From: Acanthaster planci
Taxonomy: Eukaryota > Echinodermata > Asteroidea > Valvatida > Acanthasteridae
Direction: 5' to 3'
NCBI RefSeq assembly: GCF_001949145.1
Contig: NW_019091415.1
Span: 1,344,246-1,361,090, forward strand
Length of the DNA: 16,845 bases
This document shows, piece after piece, positions 7,578 through 16,272 of this stretch (position 1 is its first letter; each line of letters starts with the position of its first letter). A program made the position numbers and the translations under genes. The notes beneath the pieces were generated by a model. It saw only the letters and a program-made list of their open reading frames with translations. It was not told where the DNA came from and ran no database searches.

Positions 7578-8837
7578 ATGCTCATTAAGTTGATGATATG
7601 AATCCATCTCAGCACATCTGATCCGGTCGCCTTGTGCCTCAGGTGATCAAACAGTGTGCAAAAATGCAAATTTTATGAAGCGGAAAAGAAACAAAATGAA
7701 ACCATTTAAAGCTCGATAAAAAAAACGTTTCTCCTATTTTCTCAACAAAGTGTAATCATGGGCAACCAAAGGCAAAATAAAAATGTGGAATATCCTCTTT
7801 GGAGACGGTTTTGAAGCTGGCCACTTAGAGAACTGAACGAAAAGTTTGACAATGTGCTGGGCAAGCAATACATACCTATACATAGATAGATCTACATAGA
7901 TCTACATGTATTTTAGGTTTTTACTTGGCGAGCAGTCAGGTAATTTCTATTATTTGTACTTTTTATGAATATGTAGCAATAAATAAATTTCTATCTTCTA
8001 TTTCTATTCGTGTATCATTCCCATTCGTGAATACTTCGCTATTGTGAAATGCCATGCAGCCAGCTTGATGTTCCCCTGCAGGTGTTTCTTCTGTTGCCTG
8101 TCAAAGAGTCGGATTAGGATTAAGTAGGTTTTTTTCACTTTGATCTCAGCGGTGGTGATCTGCATCCACTTTAACCCTACCACAGTCGAGGGATGCCGAG
8201 TGAACTTGTCGCATTTTGTGAGTCACTGCCATGCTGCTCGCATCGGATTATATCCCTCTGCAATGGTACATGCAGCACCATGAATGAGTTCAAATGATTG
8301 ACAGATCTTATAGCTTTCTTAAAAACTTTTGAATATTAACCGTACCAACAAATGTAAGAAGTAATTAGAGTGCTGTCTTCTGATGCCCGAATAGGCAGTG
8401 AAGTTTGATTTCCACTGGAATGTGAAAATGCTTTACTAAACTCACACATTAGATTGACATCCAAACAGTATGGTATAAAATTTTGTTATGAGATGAAATT
8501 AAACGTTGTTAAATTGTGATAAATCATTATCACTTACATTGCAATTGGATTCGAAAACCTCAGATTTTAGAAACGGGAACAATAAGAGTTTTATGAAAGT
8601 TTTACATGTAAATGATTATCTAGTGTACTGCTTGAAAGACTTGAAGAGGGCAGAAATCGTCTTGGTTGCAAGCAGAACATCTGTAGAACAAGAATATTTT
8701 GGGATCCATGCCGAAAGCCTGCTGATGGGGCTGTCAGGCTGTGCATGTTTCATTAATGATCACAGTAGGGAGGTTAAGATGCACGTATTATGCAAACACG
8801 AAAATTTTTGGTCTGTTTTCACTTGGGTTTTCTGATG
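7578..8837. other. No gene recognised
   Basis: About 1.2 kb without an identifiable feature. A minus-strand stretch around 8027-8238 is open for about 70 codons but has no recognisable domain. The plus-strand frame at 8506-8835 (109 codons) also resembles nothing I know. Short tandem words occur at 7880-7912 (AGATCTACAT twice) and a TTCTATTT-rich stretch at 7990-8015. Confidence 0.4.
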
Positions 8838-8997
8838 ACATATCACTTTCTGCGGTCACATGGTTATTGGAAAAAGTCAGTGATTGGACTCTGCATTAAT
8901 GGGAATTTAGTAGCAGTCAGGATGTCATGATGGGTGTAGATGCAGTGCATATTTTTTAGTGGTAGGTTTTAAGAAATTTGGTGGTGTTTTTTAATCG
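8838..8997. repeat. Dispersed repeat, copy B
   Basis: This is the shorter relative of 608-871, sharing its two ends and internal words in the same order and orientation. About 100 internal bases of copy A are missing. It is non-coding. Confidence 0.45.
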
Positions 8998-9055
8998 GTG
9001 TCACGAAAAGGTCCACATAACTGGATGCAAGGCATATACAGTATTCCGAAAATTA

Positions 9056-9163
9056 CGGTACATACATCTGCCAATACATGTAAATGTAATTCACATACAT
9101 GTAGATACATGTATGTGTATACATGCACAGAGAAGTACATGTACATGTGCACATGTGGTGCAC
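9056..9163. repeat. TACATGTA-rich simple repeat tract
   Basis: Palindromic ACATGTA words occur about seven times in 110 bases, interleaved with GTATAC and GCACATGTG. Shorter tracts occur near 1982, 2402, 4525 and 11538. The words are self-complementary and can form cruciform-like structures; overlapping reading frames on both strands here are artefacts of the palindromes. Confidence 0.7.
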
Positions 9164-9284
9164 GTTGTGCGTCCATCCAGTCGGTTATCACGCTGTGTGG
9201 TTACAACGCTCAATTCTTTTAGGTCCCCTGAAGGTCTTGTGGAAGCCGATGCTCTCGTCCTGCCTAATCAAAATCAAATGAATT

Positions 9285-9398
9285 TAGTCTAGCTTTTAGA
9301 ACGTAAACATGAAGCAGTAGTTACATTTTCTATTTTTGCATACAGTACTGTGGCACAATGTCTCTACATAAACTCAGTTGTATTTACACTGTACTTAC
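9285..9398 (-). repeat. Duplicated intron sequence following exon c'
   Basis: This intronic stretch, downstream of exon c' on the minus strand, matches 13090-13185 and, for its last part, 11725-11800. Shared words include ACATTTTCTATTT, GCATACA and AATGTCTCTACAT. It marks the left limit of a block copied at least three times in this locus. Confidence 0.7.
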
Positions 9399-9781
9399 AG
9401 GCTCATCTGTGTGCTGAGCTGGGTCCTCAAACTCCATGGGTTCTTCAACGACTGGTGGTTCACGGAGAAAAGGAGGTTCAGGGACAAGGGGAGGCTGGGT
9501 GGTCACTGGCTGGTTGGCGTCTCGTGATGGACTTGCTGGTCTTCAAGACAGCTTGGCTGGCTTGGCTCGGCGTGGACTTGATGAGGCCCTGGGTGCATGG
9601 ATTTTGCTTAGTGATGATGCTGCGTCACCTGCCCCGGGAGGATGAATGGCTGCTGGGTAGCCCTGGCTTGGAGCTGGTAGTGGTTGCTCCGGCTTGTCAC
9701 TGGGCAGTGCAACGGAGCAGGAACTTGGTTCCATAGGAGGTCTTTTAAAATCCCTCCTTCGGCCCGACACTGCAGGTGGAA
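9399..9781 (-). pseudogene. Exon c' (second copy): Pro/Glu-rich linker exon with premature stop
   Basis: The acceptor is TTTTCCTCAG and the donor CCT|GTAAGTAC. The exon is 383 bases: two bases completing a codon, then 127 codons, ending in phase 0. It starts PPAVSGRRRDFKRPPMEP and ends EEPMEFEDPAQHTDEP. The composition is rich in Pro, Ser and Glu, suggesting a disordered linker. A single TGA (9543-9545) interrupts the frame between AKPAKLS and RPASPSRD. It joins in phase to exon b' (9910-10068), 128 bases upstream. A shorter, frameshifted copy lies at 13186-13366. The product is unknown. Confidence 0.65.
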
Positions 9782-9909
9782 CTGAGGAAAAACGAGGTAG
9801 GAATTTTGAACTACTGTTTATGTTATACTGAAATTCTTTTACAATGGTTACATGAAGGGCAAAATGACACATGCTGTTGGTAGTGCCATTTTTGGGGGGG
9901 TGGCTCCAC

Positions 9910-10068
9910 CTGCCTCATCCAGTGGAGGGATGGTGGGGTCCAACCCTGCCTCATCCTCCTGGTAGGCCTCATCGTCGCCATCAAGCTTGTCACCCTCAGC
10001 GTCATCGGGGAAGTACTCCTCAAGGACCGTGTTTGTCTGGTCATAGAGGTACTCTACCCCAATTAGCT
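9910..10068 (-). pseudogene. Exon b' (second copy): ELIGVEYLYDQ-type exon
   Basis: The exon is 159 bases with a pyrimidine-rich tract before its acceptor (CTTCGGAG) and a GTGGAG donor. It reads LIGVEYLYDQTNTVLEEYF, then an acidic run ending GLDPTIPPLDEA. It is 18 bases longer than exon b at 16273-16413, adding six residues (AYQEDE region) in frame, and has no stop. The phases (starts after one base, ends with one base) match exon b and join correctly to c'. The first exon a that should precede it is absent; instead, family X copy 2 begins 72 bases upstream. I recognise the motif from a recurrent uncharacterised family predicted in fish and lancelets. Confidence 0.65.
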
Positions 10069-10139
10069 CTCCGAAGTCCAGACAAAAGGAAAGAAAAGGA
10101 TTTTTTTTTCAAATGCATAGCTAATTTAGACTGCGCATA

Positions 10140-10387
10140 GGGTCGGTCGGAAATCGAAGGTATTGTTTTGGCCTTTTCAAGTTGGATTCTCCCACCGTTA
10201 TTTGGTTGCTAGAACGTCGATGTTTTCATTTGTTCCATTTAGGCCTATGCCTTTGTTACTAAAGAACAGAATAAACAATAATCGGTGGGGCGAAGTGGGT
10301 ATGGGGTAAAGTGAGAATGTGGCGAAGTGGTTAGAGGGGAAGTGGCATGGGGCAAAGTAGAAATGGGGCAAAGTGACCAACACCCTT
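10140..10387 (+). mobile_element. Repeat family X, copy 2, with terminal 16-bp minisatellite
   Basis: The copy begins at GGGTCGGTCGG, directly after GACTGCGCATAG, which is also present in the paralogous intron at 16471-16482 but there continues differently. It therefore interrupts duplicated intron sequence. The body matches the reverse complement of 4148-4340. An array of about six degenerate units (cores GGGGCGAAGTGG, GGGGTAAAGTG, GTGGCGAAGTGG, GGGGAAGTGG, GGGGCAAAGTA, GGGGCAAAGTG) follows, ending GACCAACACCC as in copy 1. It is non-coding. Copy 1 may extend further at its other end, so this copy could be 5'-truncated. Confidence 0.7.
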
Positions 10388-11700
10388 GACAACTTGTACC
10401 TCCAGTAAAGACAACTCATATACCTTTGCATACAAGACAACTCGTACAACTCGTACCTTCACAGAAATCAGAGCTTGCTCAGCAGAGCTTATTGTTGTTG
10501 TAATTAACCTGAACAACAATTTGATTTCTTAGTCATGTGTTCGTCACCTACATGTAATTTGCCGTTTTGGCTACAATGCCTTCTCTACATGCTGATGGGG
10601 TGATATTAATGTGAGAGCGTCAACGTTGTGAATACATGTGTACGTGCAGTCTGGCAACTTGCACTGGTCAACATGGCCAGCCGTCAGTGCATGCAATGCG
10701 GAATCTTCACCGTGCAATCCACTGTGATGATGGAGTAATGTCACATTTTCATTTGTAAATGTCAGTTGTAACTTTTCCCCAAAAAAGGCTTTTAATAAAG
10801 GAAGGATACCAACCCCCCCAAAAAAAATTAATTAAAAAATGAGACCAGAAACATTTCCAAAAGAAATCAAGACCTAACAAGTTCCATTAAGTACCCCTCC
10901 CAAAAAGATACTAAACAAAATCATCATTCCCCCACAAAATGAAAAAGTCCAATAACAATTTCCCAGAGCCATAAGAATAAATTGAAGTCCCCCCTCAAAA
11001 AACCCCCCCAAAACAGAATTGAAAGTTCAGTAAAGTCCATCCCCCCAAAAAAGAATGAAATCAAGTTGGTGAACAGTCGGGTTGTTGGACATCCATCATG
11101 TAATAAACTGACGGCGCAAATGCCTGTGGCAGGCCTTATGCAGAAAATCATGCTGGTGCTCCAGAGCTCGAGATCTCTCCTGGAGATTTATGAAGATTTT
11201 TCCTTGATATGTTTGTCAAAATCTGATCCTGAACATGCTGAAAAGGAAGAGCAAGAAAGTTACAATTGAATTCCAAGCATGAAAGTACGAGTGGTCTTAA
11301 CTCGAGGTACCATTTATCCAAGGTATGAGTTGACTTGAAAGCAGCATAATGACATGTAAACCTTGTTGGCATGAAGTCACACGGAGTATGACGGAGTAGT
11401 GAATTTGAGTTCTCGAAGTAATGGGAGTTAACTCAGTTCATGTAATTTCTGCCAGAAAAAGGGTACCTTACTGATGGGGGATCGTTTCCAGATGTTAAAG
11501 ATGTTCACGGAGAAGGGTACGATTCCTTTTCTTTTTACATGTACATGTACATGTATGTGAGTTTGTAGCCCAATTTACCCCTGGGAATTAATGTGTTTGG
11601 CCCTTTCGAAATTTGGGCCACTACTATGACTACGTTCACAGAGATACATGTAGCTCTACCGAGTAGAGCGTTAGTATTACTGTTTTTCGAATTTTGGACT
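10388..11700. other. No gene recognised; contains C-tract/A-tract region
   Basis: No protein or RNA gene is recognised in this stretch of about 1.3 kb. Frames at 10982-11269 and 11148-11372 have no recognisable motif. A TACATG tandem lies at 11536-11556. Confidence 0.4.
10810..11053 (-). repeat. Alternating C-tract and A-tract region
   Basis: Five or six blocks of four to seven C followed by four to eight A occur (near 10813, 10893, 10929, 10988, 11002, 11041). On the minus strand these read T4-8 G4-7, so that strand is rich in G-runs separated by T-runs. Confidence 0.6.
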
Positions 11701-11800
11701 GGATCGTTCATGATCTATTCTACTTCTATTTCTGCATACATGTACAATACAGTGGCAAAATGTCTCTACATGAACTCAATTGTATTTACACTGTACTTAC

Positions 11801-11921
11801 AGGCTCATCTGTGTGCTCAGGATCCGTCAAGTGTGGACTGACCAGTGCCCACATCACAGCCTACCGCTAACATTCTTGCCTACTGTTGCCCCGCTCCTGC
11901 TCCTTGGACTTCTCGTTGTAC
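11801..11921 (-). pseudogene. Exon f: chimeric terminal exon
   Basis: The exon starts after TTCAATCAG and reads YNEKSKEQERGNS, which continues exon e perfectly: TG at the end of e plus G here makes the Trp before Tyr-Asn. After two in-frame TAG stops (around YNEK..REC and the next codons) it ends ALVSPHLTDPEHTDEP with a GTAAGTAC donor, which is the end of exon c. The exon is 121 bases, one base plus 40 codons. It therefore looks like the start of the real exon f fused to a copied end of exon c, together with that copy's downstream intron (11725-11800). In the family the YNEK stretch lies in the C-terminal part. It is non-functional. Confidence 0.55.
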
Positions 11922-12269
11922 CTGATTGAAGAAATGATACGGTTTGACCAGATGAGTGTTTGCTATTAATTTATCACAGACTCCCTTCAACTTTGTACAT
12001 ACATAAGAAACTGCAGTTCGTAACCAAATACTTGGGCTCAATTGTTACTGTTCCTGTTTCCCATGTCACAATCTCATGATAAATTGCATGAGGGTTGGCA
12101 TGTTAACCTATTTTCACTCCATGATAGTGTATGTGTTTTTTTTCCTTTTTTCCCTAGGGCGTGAGGGGGGTTGATGGCTGATCAAACATTTCAGTCCTCT
12201 GTGCCTTTGGAACTTTTCCTTTTATTCGTGTTGATTCACAGCACACTAAAATGAATTAACAATTCATAC
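11922..12269. other. Intron between exons e and f
   Basis: The interval runs from a GTATGA donor (after 12270) to a TTCTTCAATCAG acceptor (before 11921) on the minus strand. No other feature is seen. Confidence 0.55.
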
Positions 12270-12492
12270 CAGTGGATGAGGGTTTGCAGCTGCATATGGA
12301 TGTTTCGGACAACTGTGGTGTTTGACAGCACTTTTTGTCGGATGTTCCCATAGGCCTTGGTCACAAGTGCGCATCGCTGTGTGGTCCTACCCCGCCCTCA
12401 GTCCGGTCTGGGCAAGTGGCAGCACATCTTATCGATGAGGCACTCCATGTACCGTTTACTGTCAAGCCAGGTGGCTGGACCTGTGTTCTCGC
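12270..12492 (-). pseudogene. Exon e: ENTGPATW exon with premature stop
   Basis: The acceptor is TTTCTTAG and the donor CACTG|GTATGA. The exon has 223 bases: two bases, 73 codons, two bases. It reads ENTGPATWLDSKRYMECLID, followed by a TGA stop (12398-12400) after LPRPD, then TTQRCALVTKAYGNIRQKVL and ends MQLQTLIHW. In the family as I remember it, a GPATW motif followed by a stretch ending in a Trp-Tyr/Phe and KEQER is typical of the C-terminal region. The stop makes this copy a pseudogene unless it is recoded or the sequence is in error. Confidence 0.65.
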
Positions 12493-12805
12493 CTAAGAAA
12501 CATAAAAAAAAATTTTTTTAATGTAAAAAATAACAAAAGCGAACAAGGAGAATTGAGTACATGAACATATGACAACTGTTATTCTCCGACACTCTGTTGC
12601 CAACTATTGAACGCGTATTACAGTCAAACTTTGTTAATAAGAGCACTGAAAAATTGAAGTTTTTGCTTTTCACAAAGAAAACTTCAGGTTCAAATTCTTT
12701 GTTTTTTATTCCTCACAATACAATGTTCCAAAGGACCTCTTATTGAACACCTCTTATTGAGGAGATTTGACTGTAAATTGGTATGACTTGTTGGCTTGTT
12801 CATAC

Positions 12806-13062
12806 CTTCTAGTGTTGCCAACGCCAGCAATAACAGAAGTCCCTTTTGACTGCTTGAACCTCCCCTTTGAGAGCTTGGGCTGGTGGTGGGGTTTGCGATG
12901 GACAGTCTTGTCAAAACTGTGGAGTGCATTCCACAGTTTGATAATGTCGTCCGCCTGGCTCTGGCTGATGACACCGCTCCCATGCCGGAACTGAAAGAGG
13001 TAGTCTTCCAGAGCCTCTACCCTGTTATACCCGGAAATGTTGTGGAGCCAGACGTTGTTGTC
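12806..13062 (-). pseudogene. Exon d: YNRVEALEDYLFQFR exon
   Basis: The acceptor is TATTATGCAG and the donor AGAAG|GTATGA. The exon is open throughout (85 codons plus two bases). It starts in phase 0, as expected after exon c, and reads GYNRVEALEDYLFQF, then QADDIIKLWNALHSFDKT, then HQPKLSKGRFKQSKGTS and ends GVGNTR. These words match the conserved helical segment preceding the GPATW motif in the family. The end phase (two bases) does not fit the start of exon e (which needs one), and a few residues usually found between the two seem to be missing. A small deletion at this junction is likely. Confidence 0.65.
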
Positions 13063-13185
13063 CTGCATAATAAATATTAAATGAAATTAATCCAGTTTTT
13101 AGAAAGTAAATAAGAAGCAGCAGTGACATTTTCTATTTCTGCATACAATACAATGGCACAATGTCTCTACATGAACTGTATTTAC

Positions 13186-13366
13186 AGGCTCATCTGTGTG
13201 CTCAGGTGGGTCCTCAAGCTCTATGGGTTCTTCAACGACTGGAGGTTCAGGGAGAAAAGGGCAAATGGCTTCTGAGTGGCCCAGGCTTGGAGCTGGCAGT
13301 GGTTGCTTCGGCTGGTCACTGGGCAGTGCAAGGGAGCTTGAACTACAGCCGGCACTGCAGGTGGAA
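13186..13366 (-). pseudogene. Exon c: linker exon, internally deleted
   Basis: The acceptor CTCCTCAG matches that of c' (9781). The donor is CCT|GTAAATAC, weaker than the GTAAGT of c' because of a small intronic deletion. The exon has 181 bases, one base off an in-frame length compared with c' (383). The start reads PPAVPAVV in one frame, and the end reads LPEPPVVEEPIELEDPPEHT in another, so a deletion near 13340 broke the frame. It lies 123 bases upstream of exon d. The content is a Pro/Glu-rich linker of unknown function. Confidence 0.6.
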
Positions 13367-13489
13367 CTGAGGAGAACGAGGCAGGAATTTAGTTCTTAGA
13401 TTACTGTTTGTGTTATAGTGAGATTCTTTCAAAATGCGTCAAAAAAATGACACATGTGCTTGCTGTTGGTGGTACCATTATTTTGGGTA
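13367..13489 (-). repeat. b-c intron sequence, duplicated on both sides of the inserted exon block
   Basis: The part at about 13421-13489 (AGTGAGATTCTTTC through GGTGGTACCATTATTTTGGG) matches 16187-16266, which follows exon b, and 9782-9909 in the second copy. In the second copy this intron is only 128 bases and uninterrupted. Here it is split by about 2.7 kb of other exons. Confidence 0.7.
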
Positions 13490-13498
13490 GATGTTCTG

Positions 13499-14371
13499 GG
13501 CCATCAGCTAATTCGTCTTTGTCTCTCTCAGACGGTTGACATATTGTGCACTCCATAAGAAGATGCATGCTGAAAGTCGCTGCAGGAAGAGCGGGTAAAG
13601 TTGATGACACTCCGTTGTACAGGAAGAGGCAAATCTCCTCCTGAAGTGCAAGATGTCAAGACAAACTTGCAGATTGAGAGAGCCACTGAAGAGTCTGGTT
13701 GTCCTTTGAGCTCCTTGATGAGGCTAGTAGTCTCCTCTACACCACGGGTTGTCCGTCTGCAGTAGCAGGCCAGGGCTCTCTTGCCCATGCTGTTAGTCAC
13801 GTCTTCATCAGAGGGCCGGCTGATGTTTTGGGCCATCAGCTAATTCATCTTTGCCTCTCTCAGACGGTTGACATATTCTGCACTCAATAAGAAGATAGAT
13901 GCATGCTGAAAGTCGCTGCAGGAAGAACGGGTAAAGTTGATGACACTCCGTTGTACAGGAAGAGGCAAATCTCCTCCTGAAGTGCCAGATGTCAAGACAA
14001 ACTTGCAGATTGGTAGAGCCACTGAAGAGTCTGGTTGTCCTTTGAGCTCCTTGATGAGGCTAGTAGTCTCCTCTACACGACGGGTTGTCTGTCTGCAGTA
14101 GCGGGCCAGGGCTCTCGTGCCCATGCTGTTGGTCACGTCTTCATCTGTGGGCCTGCTGATGTTCTGGGCCATCAGCTAATTCATCTTTGCCTCTCTCAGA
14201 CGGTTGACATATTCTGCACTCCATGAGAAGATGCATGCTAAAAGTCGCTGCAGGAAGAACGGGTAAAGTTGATGACACTCCATTGTACAGGAAGAGGCAA
14301 ATCTCCTCATGAAGTGCCAGATGTCAAGACAAACTTGCAGATTGGGAGAGCCACTGAAGAGTCTGGTTTTC
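13499..14371 (-). pseudogene. Exon g, tandemly repeated (about 334-bp unit)
   Basis: The acceptor is CCTAAAAAG at 14372. The first copy reads RLFSGSPNLQVCLDIWHFMR, then a Cys/His stretch, LACIFSWSAEYVNRLREAKM, then a TAG stop (14176-14178). It is followed in frame by LMAQNISRPTDEDVTNSMG and RALARYCRQTTRRVEETTSL, up to KELKG. Instead of continuing, the sequence restarts the same exon (in a shifted frame) near 14036 and again near 13700, ending in the intron at 13490. Repeats begin at 13499, 13831 and 14167. The LDIWHFMRR motif resembles the second acidic region of some DDE transposases, where Asp lies a few residues from His; this is an inference. All copies share the stop. Confidence 0.7.
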
Positions 14372-14491
14372 CTTTTTAGGAAAATAAGTCCATAAGTTGG
14401 TTTCATATTTTGCATGAATTTTTGTGGAAATTTAGTTCACAAGATAGAAAAAGAAGCTGTTGAATTTGACCAAATTTCATGTCTGCCTCAC

Positions 14492-14672
14492 CTGGTACTG
14501 CTGCAGTCTGTCTAGATAATAGTAGCTCAGGAGGGGGCACACCAGCATCCTTGTGTAGACCTTGGCCTTCTGCAGCTGTCAAGACGCTCATCAGGACTTG
14601 GCCGTGCTCATTGCCAACGTTGGTAGCCCATGCTGCGGTACCAAGGGAGTGGCTGGCAAGTTTCCTTGCAAC
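14492..14672 (-). pseudogene. Exon h: GTAAWATNVGNEHGQV exon
   Basis: The acceptor is ATTCAATGCAG and the donor ACCAG|GTGAGG. The exon reads VARKLASHSLGTAAWATNVG, NEHGQVLMSVLTAAEGQGL, then KDAGVPPPELL. Compared with the family as I remember it, about a dozen residues after EGQGL are missing. The following conserved tyrosine/aspartate stretch (a VLYVDRDCC-like motif) is present only after two single-base frame changes. In the protein this exon lies just before exon g, and here it is indeed 121 bases upstream of a g block. It is broken. Confidence 0.65.
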
Positions 14673-14891
14673 CTGCATTGAATATTTAACGAGAAAGTAA
14701 ACCTCAAAAAGAGGGATACAAACGACAACAACAAACAAAACAAACTCAATTCATTTTCTGTCTTTGTGGTCATTAGAACATTTGCAAAACTTGCTATTTA
14801 GGGCATTCGCAAAATGATACCAAACTGATAAGAGACAATTGCAGGGTTACGTATGTATTAGCAAACTATTTGGTTTTTAAATGTAGGATGT
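14673..14891. other. Intronic or unassigned sequence before the gap
   Basis: This is AT-rich sequence between exon h and the N run. No feature is recognised. Confidence 0.4.
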
Positions 14892-15645
14892 NNNNNNNNN
14901 NNNNNNNNNNNNNNNNNNNNNNNNNNNNNNNNNNNNNNNNNNNNNNNNNNNNNNNNNNNNNNNNNNNNNNNNNNNNNNNNNNNNNNNNNNNNNNNNNNNN
15001 NNNNNNNNNNNNNNNNNNNNNNNNNNNNNNNNNNNNNNNNNNNNNNNNNNNNNNNNNNNNNNNNNNNNNNNNNNNNNNNNNNNNNNNNNNNNNNNNNNNN
15101 NNNNNNNNNNNNNNNNNNNNNNNNNNNNNNNNNNNNNNNNNNNNNNNNNNNNNNNNNNNNNNNNNNNNNNNNNNNNNNNNNNNNNNNNNNNNNNNNNNNN
15201 NNNNNNNNNNNNNNNNNNNNNNNNNNNNNNNNNNNNNNNNNNNNNNNNNNNNNNNNNNNNNNNNNNNNNNNNNNNNNNNNNNNNNNNNNNNNNNNNNNNN
15301 NNNNNNNNNNNNNNNNNNNNNNNNNNNNNNNNNNNNNNNNNNNNNNNNNNNNNNNNNNNNNNNNNNNNNNNNNNNNNNNNNNNNNNNNNNNNNNNNNNNN
15401 NNNNNNNNNNNNNNNNNNNNNNNNNNNNNNNNNNNNNNNNNNNNNNNNNNNNNNNNNNNNNNNNNNNNNNNNNNNNNNNNNNNNNNNNNNNNNNNNNNNN
15501 NNNNNNNNNNNNNNNNNNNNNNNNNNNNNNNNNNNNNNNNNNNNNNNNNNNNNNNNNNNNNNNNNNNNNNNNNNNNNNNNNNNNNNNNNNNNNNNNNNNN
15601 NNNNNNNNNNNNNNNNNNNNNNNNNNNNNNNNNNNNNNNNNNNNN
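14892..15645. other. Assembly gap (754 N)
   Basis: This is a run of undetermined bases. It falls between repeated copies of exon g, the sort of place where an assembler fails. The real length and content are unknown; more copies of g and perhaps h may be hidden here. Confidence 0.99.
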
Positions 15646-16090
15646 GGGTAAAGCTGATGACACGCCGTCGTACAGGAAGAGGCAAATCTCCTCGTGAAGT
15701 GCCAGATGTTACGACAAATTTGCAGATTAGGAGAGCCACTGAAGAGTCTGGTTGTCCTTTGAGCTCCTTGATGAGGCTAGTAGTCTACTCCAAACCCCAC
15801 GGGTTGTCCGTCTGCAGTAGCGGGTCAGGGCTCTCATGCCCATGCTGTTTGTCACGTTTTCATCTGAGGGCCTGCTGATGTTCTGGGCCATCAGCTAATT
15901 CATCTTTGCCTCTCTCAGACGATTGACATATTCTGCACTCCATGAGAAGATGCTTGCTAAAAGTCGCTTCAGGAAGAATGGGTAAAGTTGATGACACTCC
16001 GTTGTACAGGAAGAGGCAAATCTCCTCATGAAGTGCCAGATGTCAAGACAAACTTGCAGATTGGGAAAGCCACTGAAGAGTCTGGTTGTC
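15646..16090 (-). pseudogene. Exon g, second tandem block (cut by gap)
   Basis: This has the same structure as the block at 13499-14371. A first copy from 16090 (after the same CCTAAAAAG acceptor) contains LQVCLDIWHFMRRFASS and ends at the shared TAG (15895-15897). The LMAQNISRP half follows, with a base gain in the CGTGGGGTTTGGAG stretch (near 15795) that breaks the frame. A second copy starts near 15755 and is cut by the gap at 15646. The sequence upstream of the acceptor (to about 16185) also matches that upstream of 14371, so the duplication included intron. Confidence 0.7.
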
Positions 16091-16186
16091 CTTTTTAGGA
16101 AAATAAGTCAATAAGTCGGTTTCACATTTTCCATGAATTTTTGTGGAAATTTAGGTCACAAGATAGAAAAAGAAGCTATAATGAGA

Positions 16187-16272
16187 TTCTTTCACAATGT
16201 GTTCATGAACAAAGAGAAAAAAATGACACATGTGCTTGCTGTTGGTGGTACCATTTTTTTGGGTGGCTTCAC
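16187..16272 (-). repeat. b-c intron sequence, first copy
   Basis: This is the intron directly after exon b. It matches 13421-13489 and the intron after exon b'. It ends abruptly near 16186, where intron sequence belonging to exon g begins. Confidence 0.7.

Noticed and set aside
8027-8238. Minus-strand open stretch of about 70 codons without early ATG
   Set aside because: No recognisable domain; it might be a decayed exon, but there is no supporting splice pattern or homology.
8506-8835. 109-codon plus-strand reading frame
   Set aside because: It resembles no known family, and no start context, neighbouring exons or codon pattern supports it.
9350-9736. Plus-strand reading frames opposite exon c'
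   Set aside because: They are antisense shadows of the Pro/Glu-rich exon; splice sites and paralogous copies all support the minus strand.
13699-14226. Plus-strand reading frames of 63 codons repeated twice
   Set aside because: They are antisense shadows of the tandem exon g units.
14858-15739. Long reading frames across the N run
   Set aside because: They exist only because undetermined bases contain no stop codons.
13499-16090. CRISPR-like or satellite array
   Set aside because: The 334-bp units are coding exon copies with matching intron flanks, not short spaced repeats.
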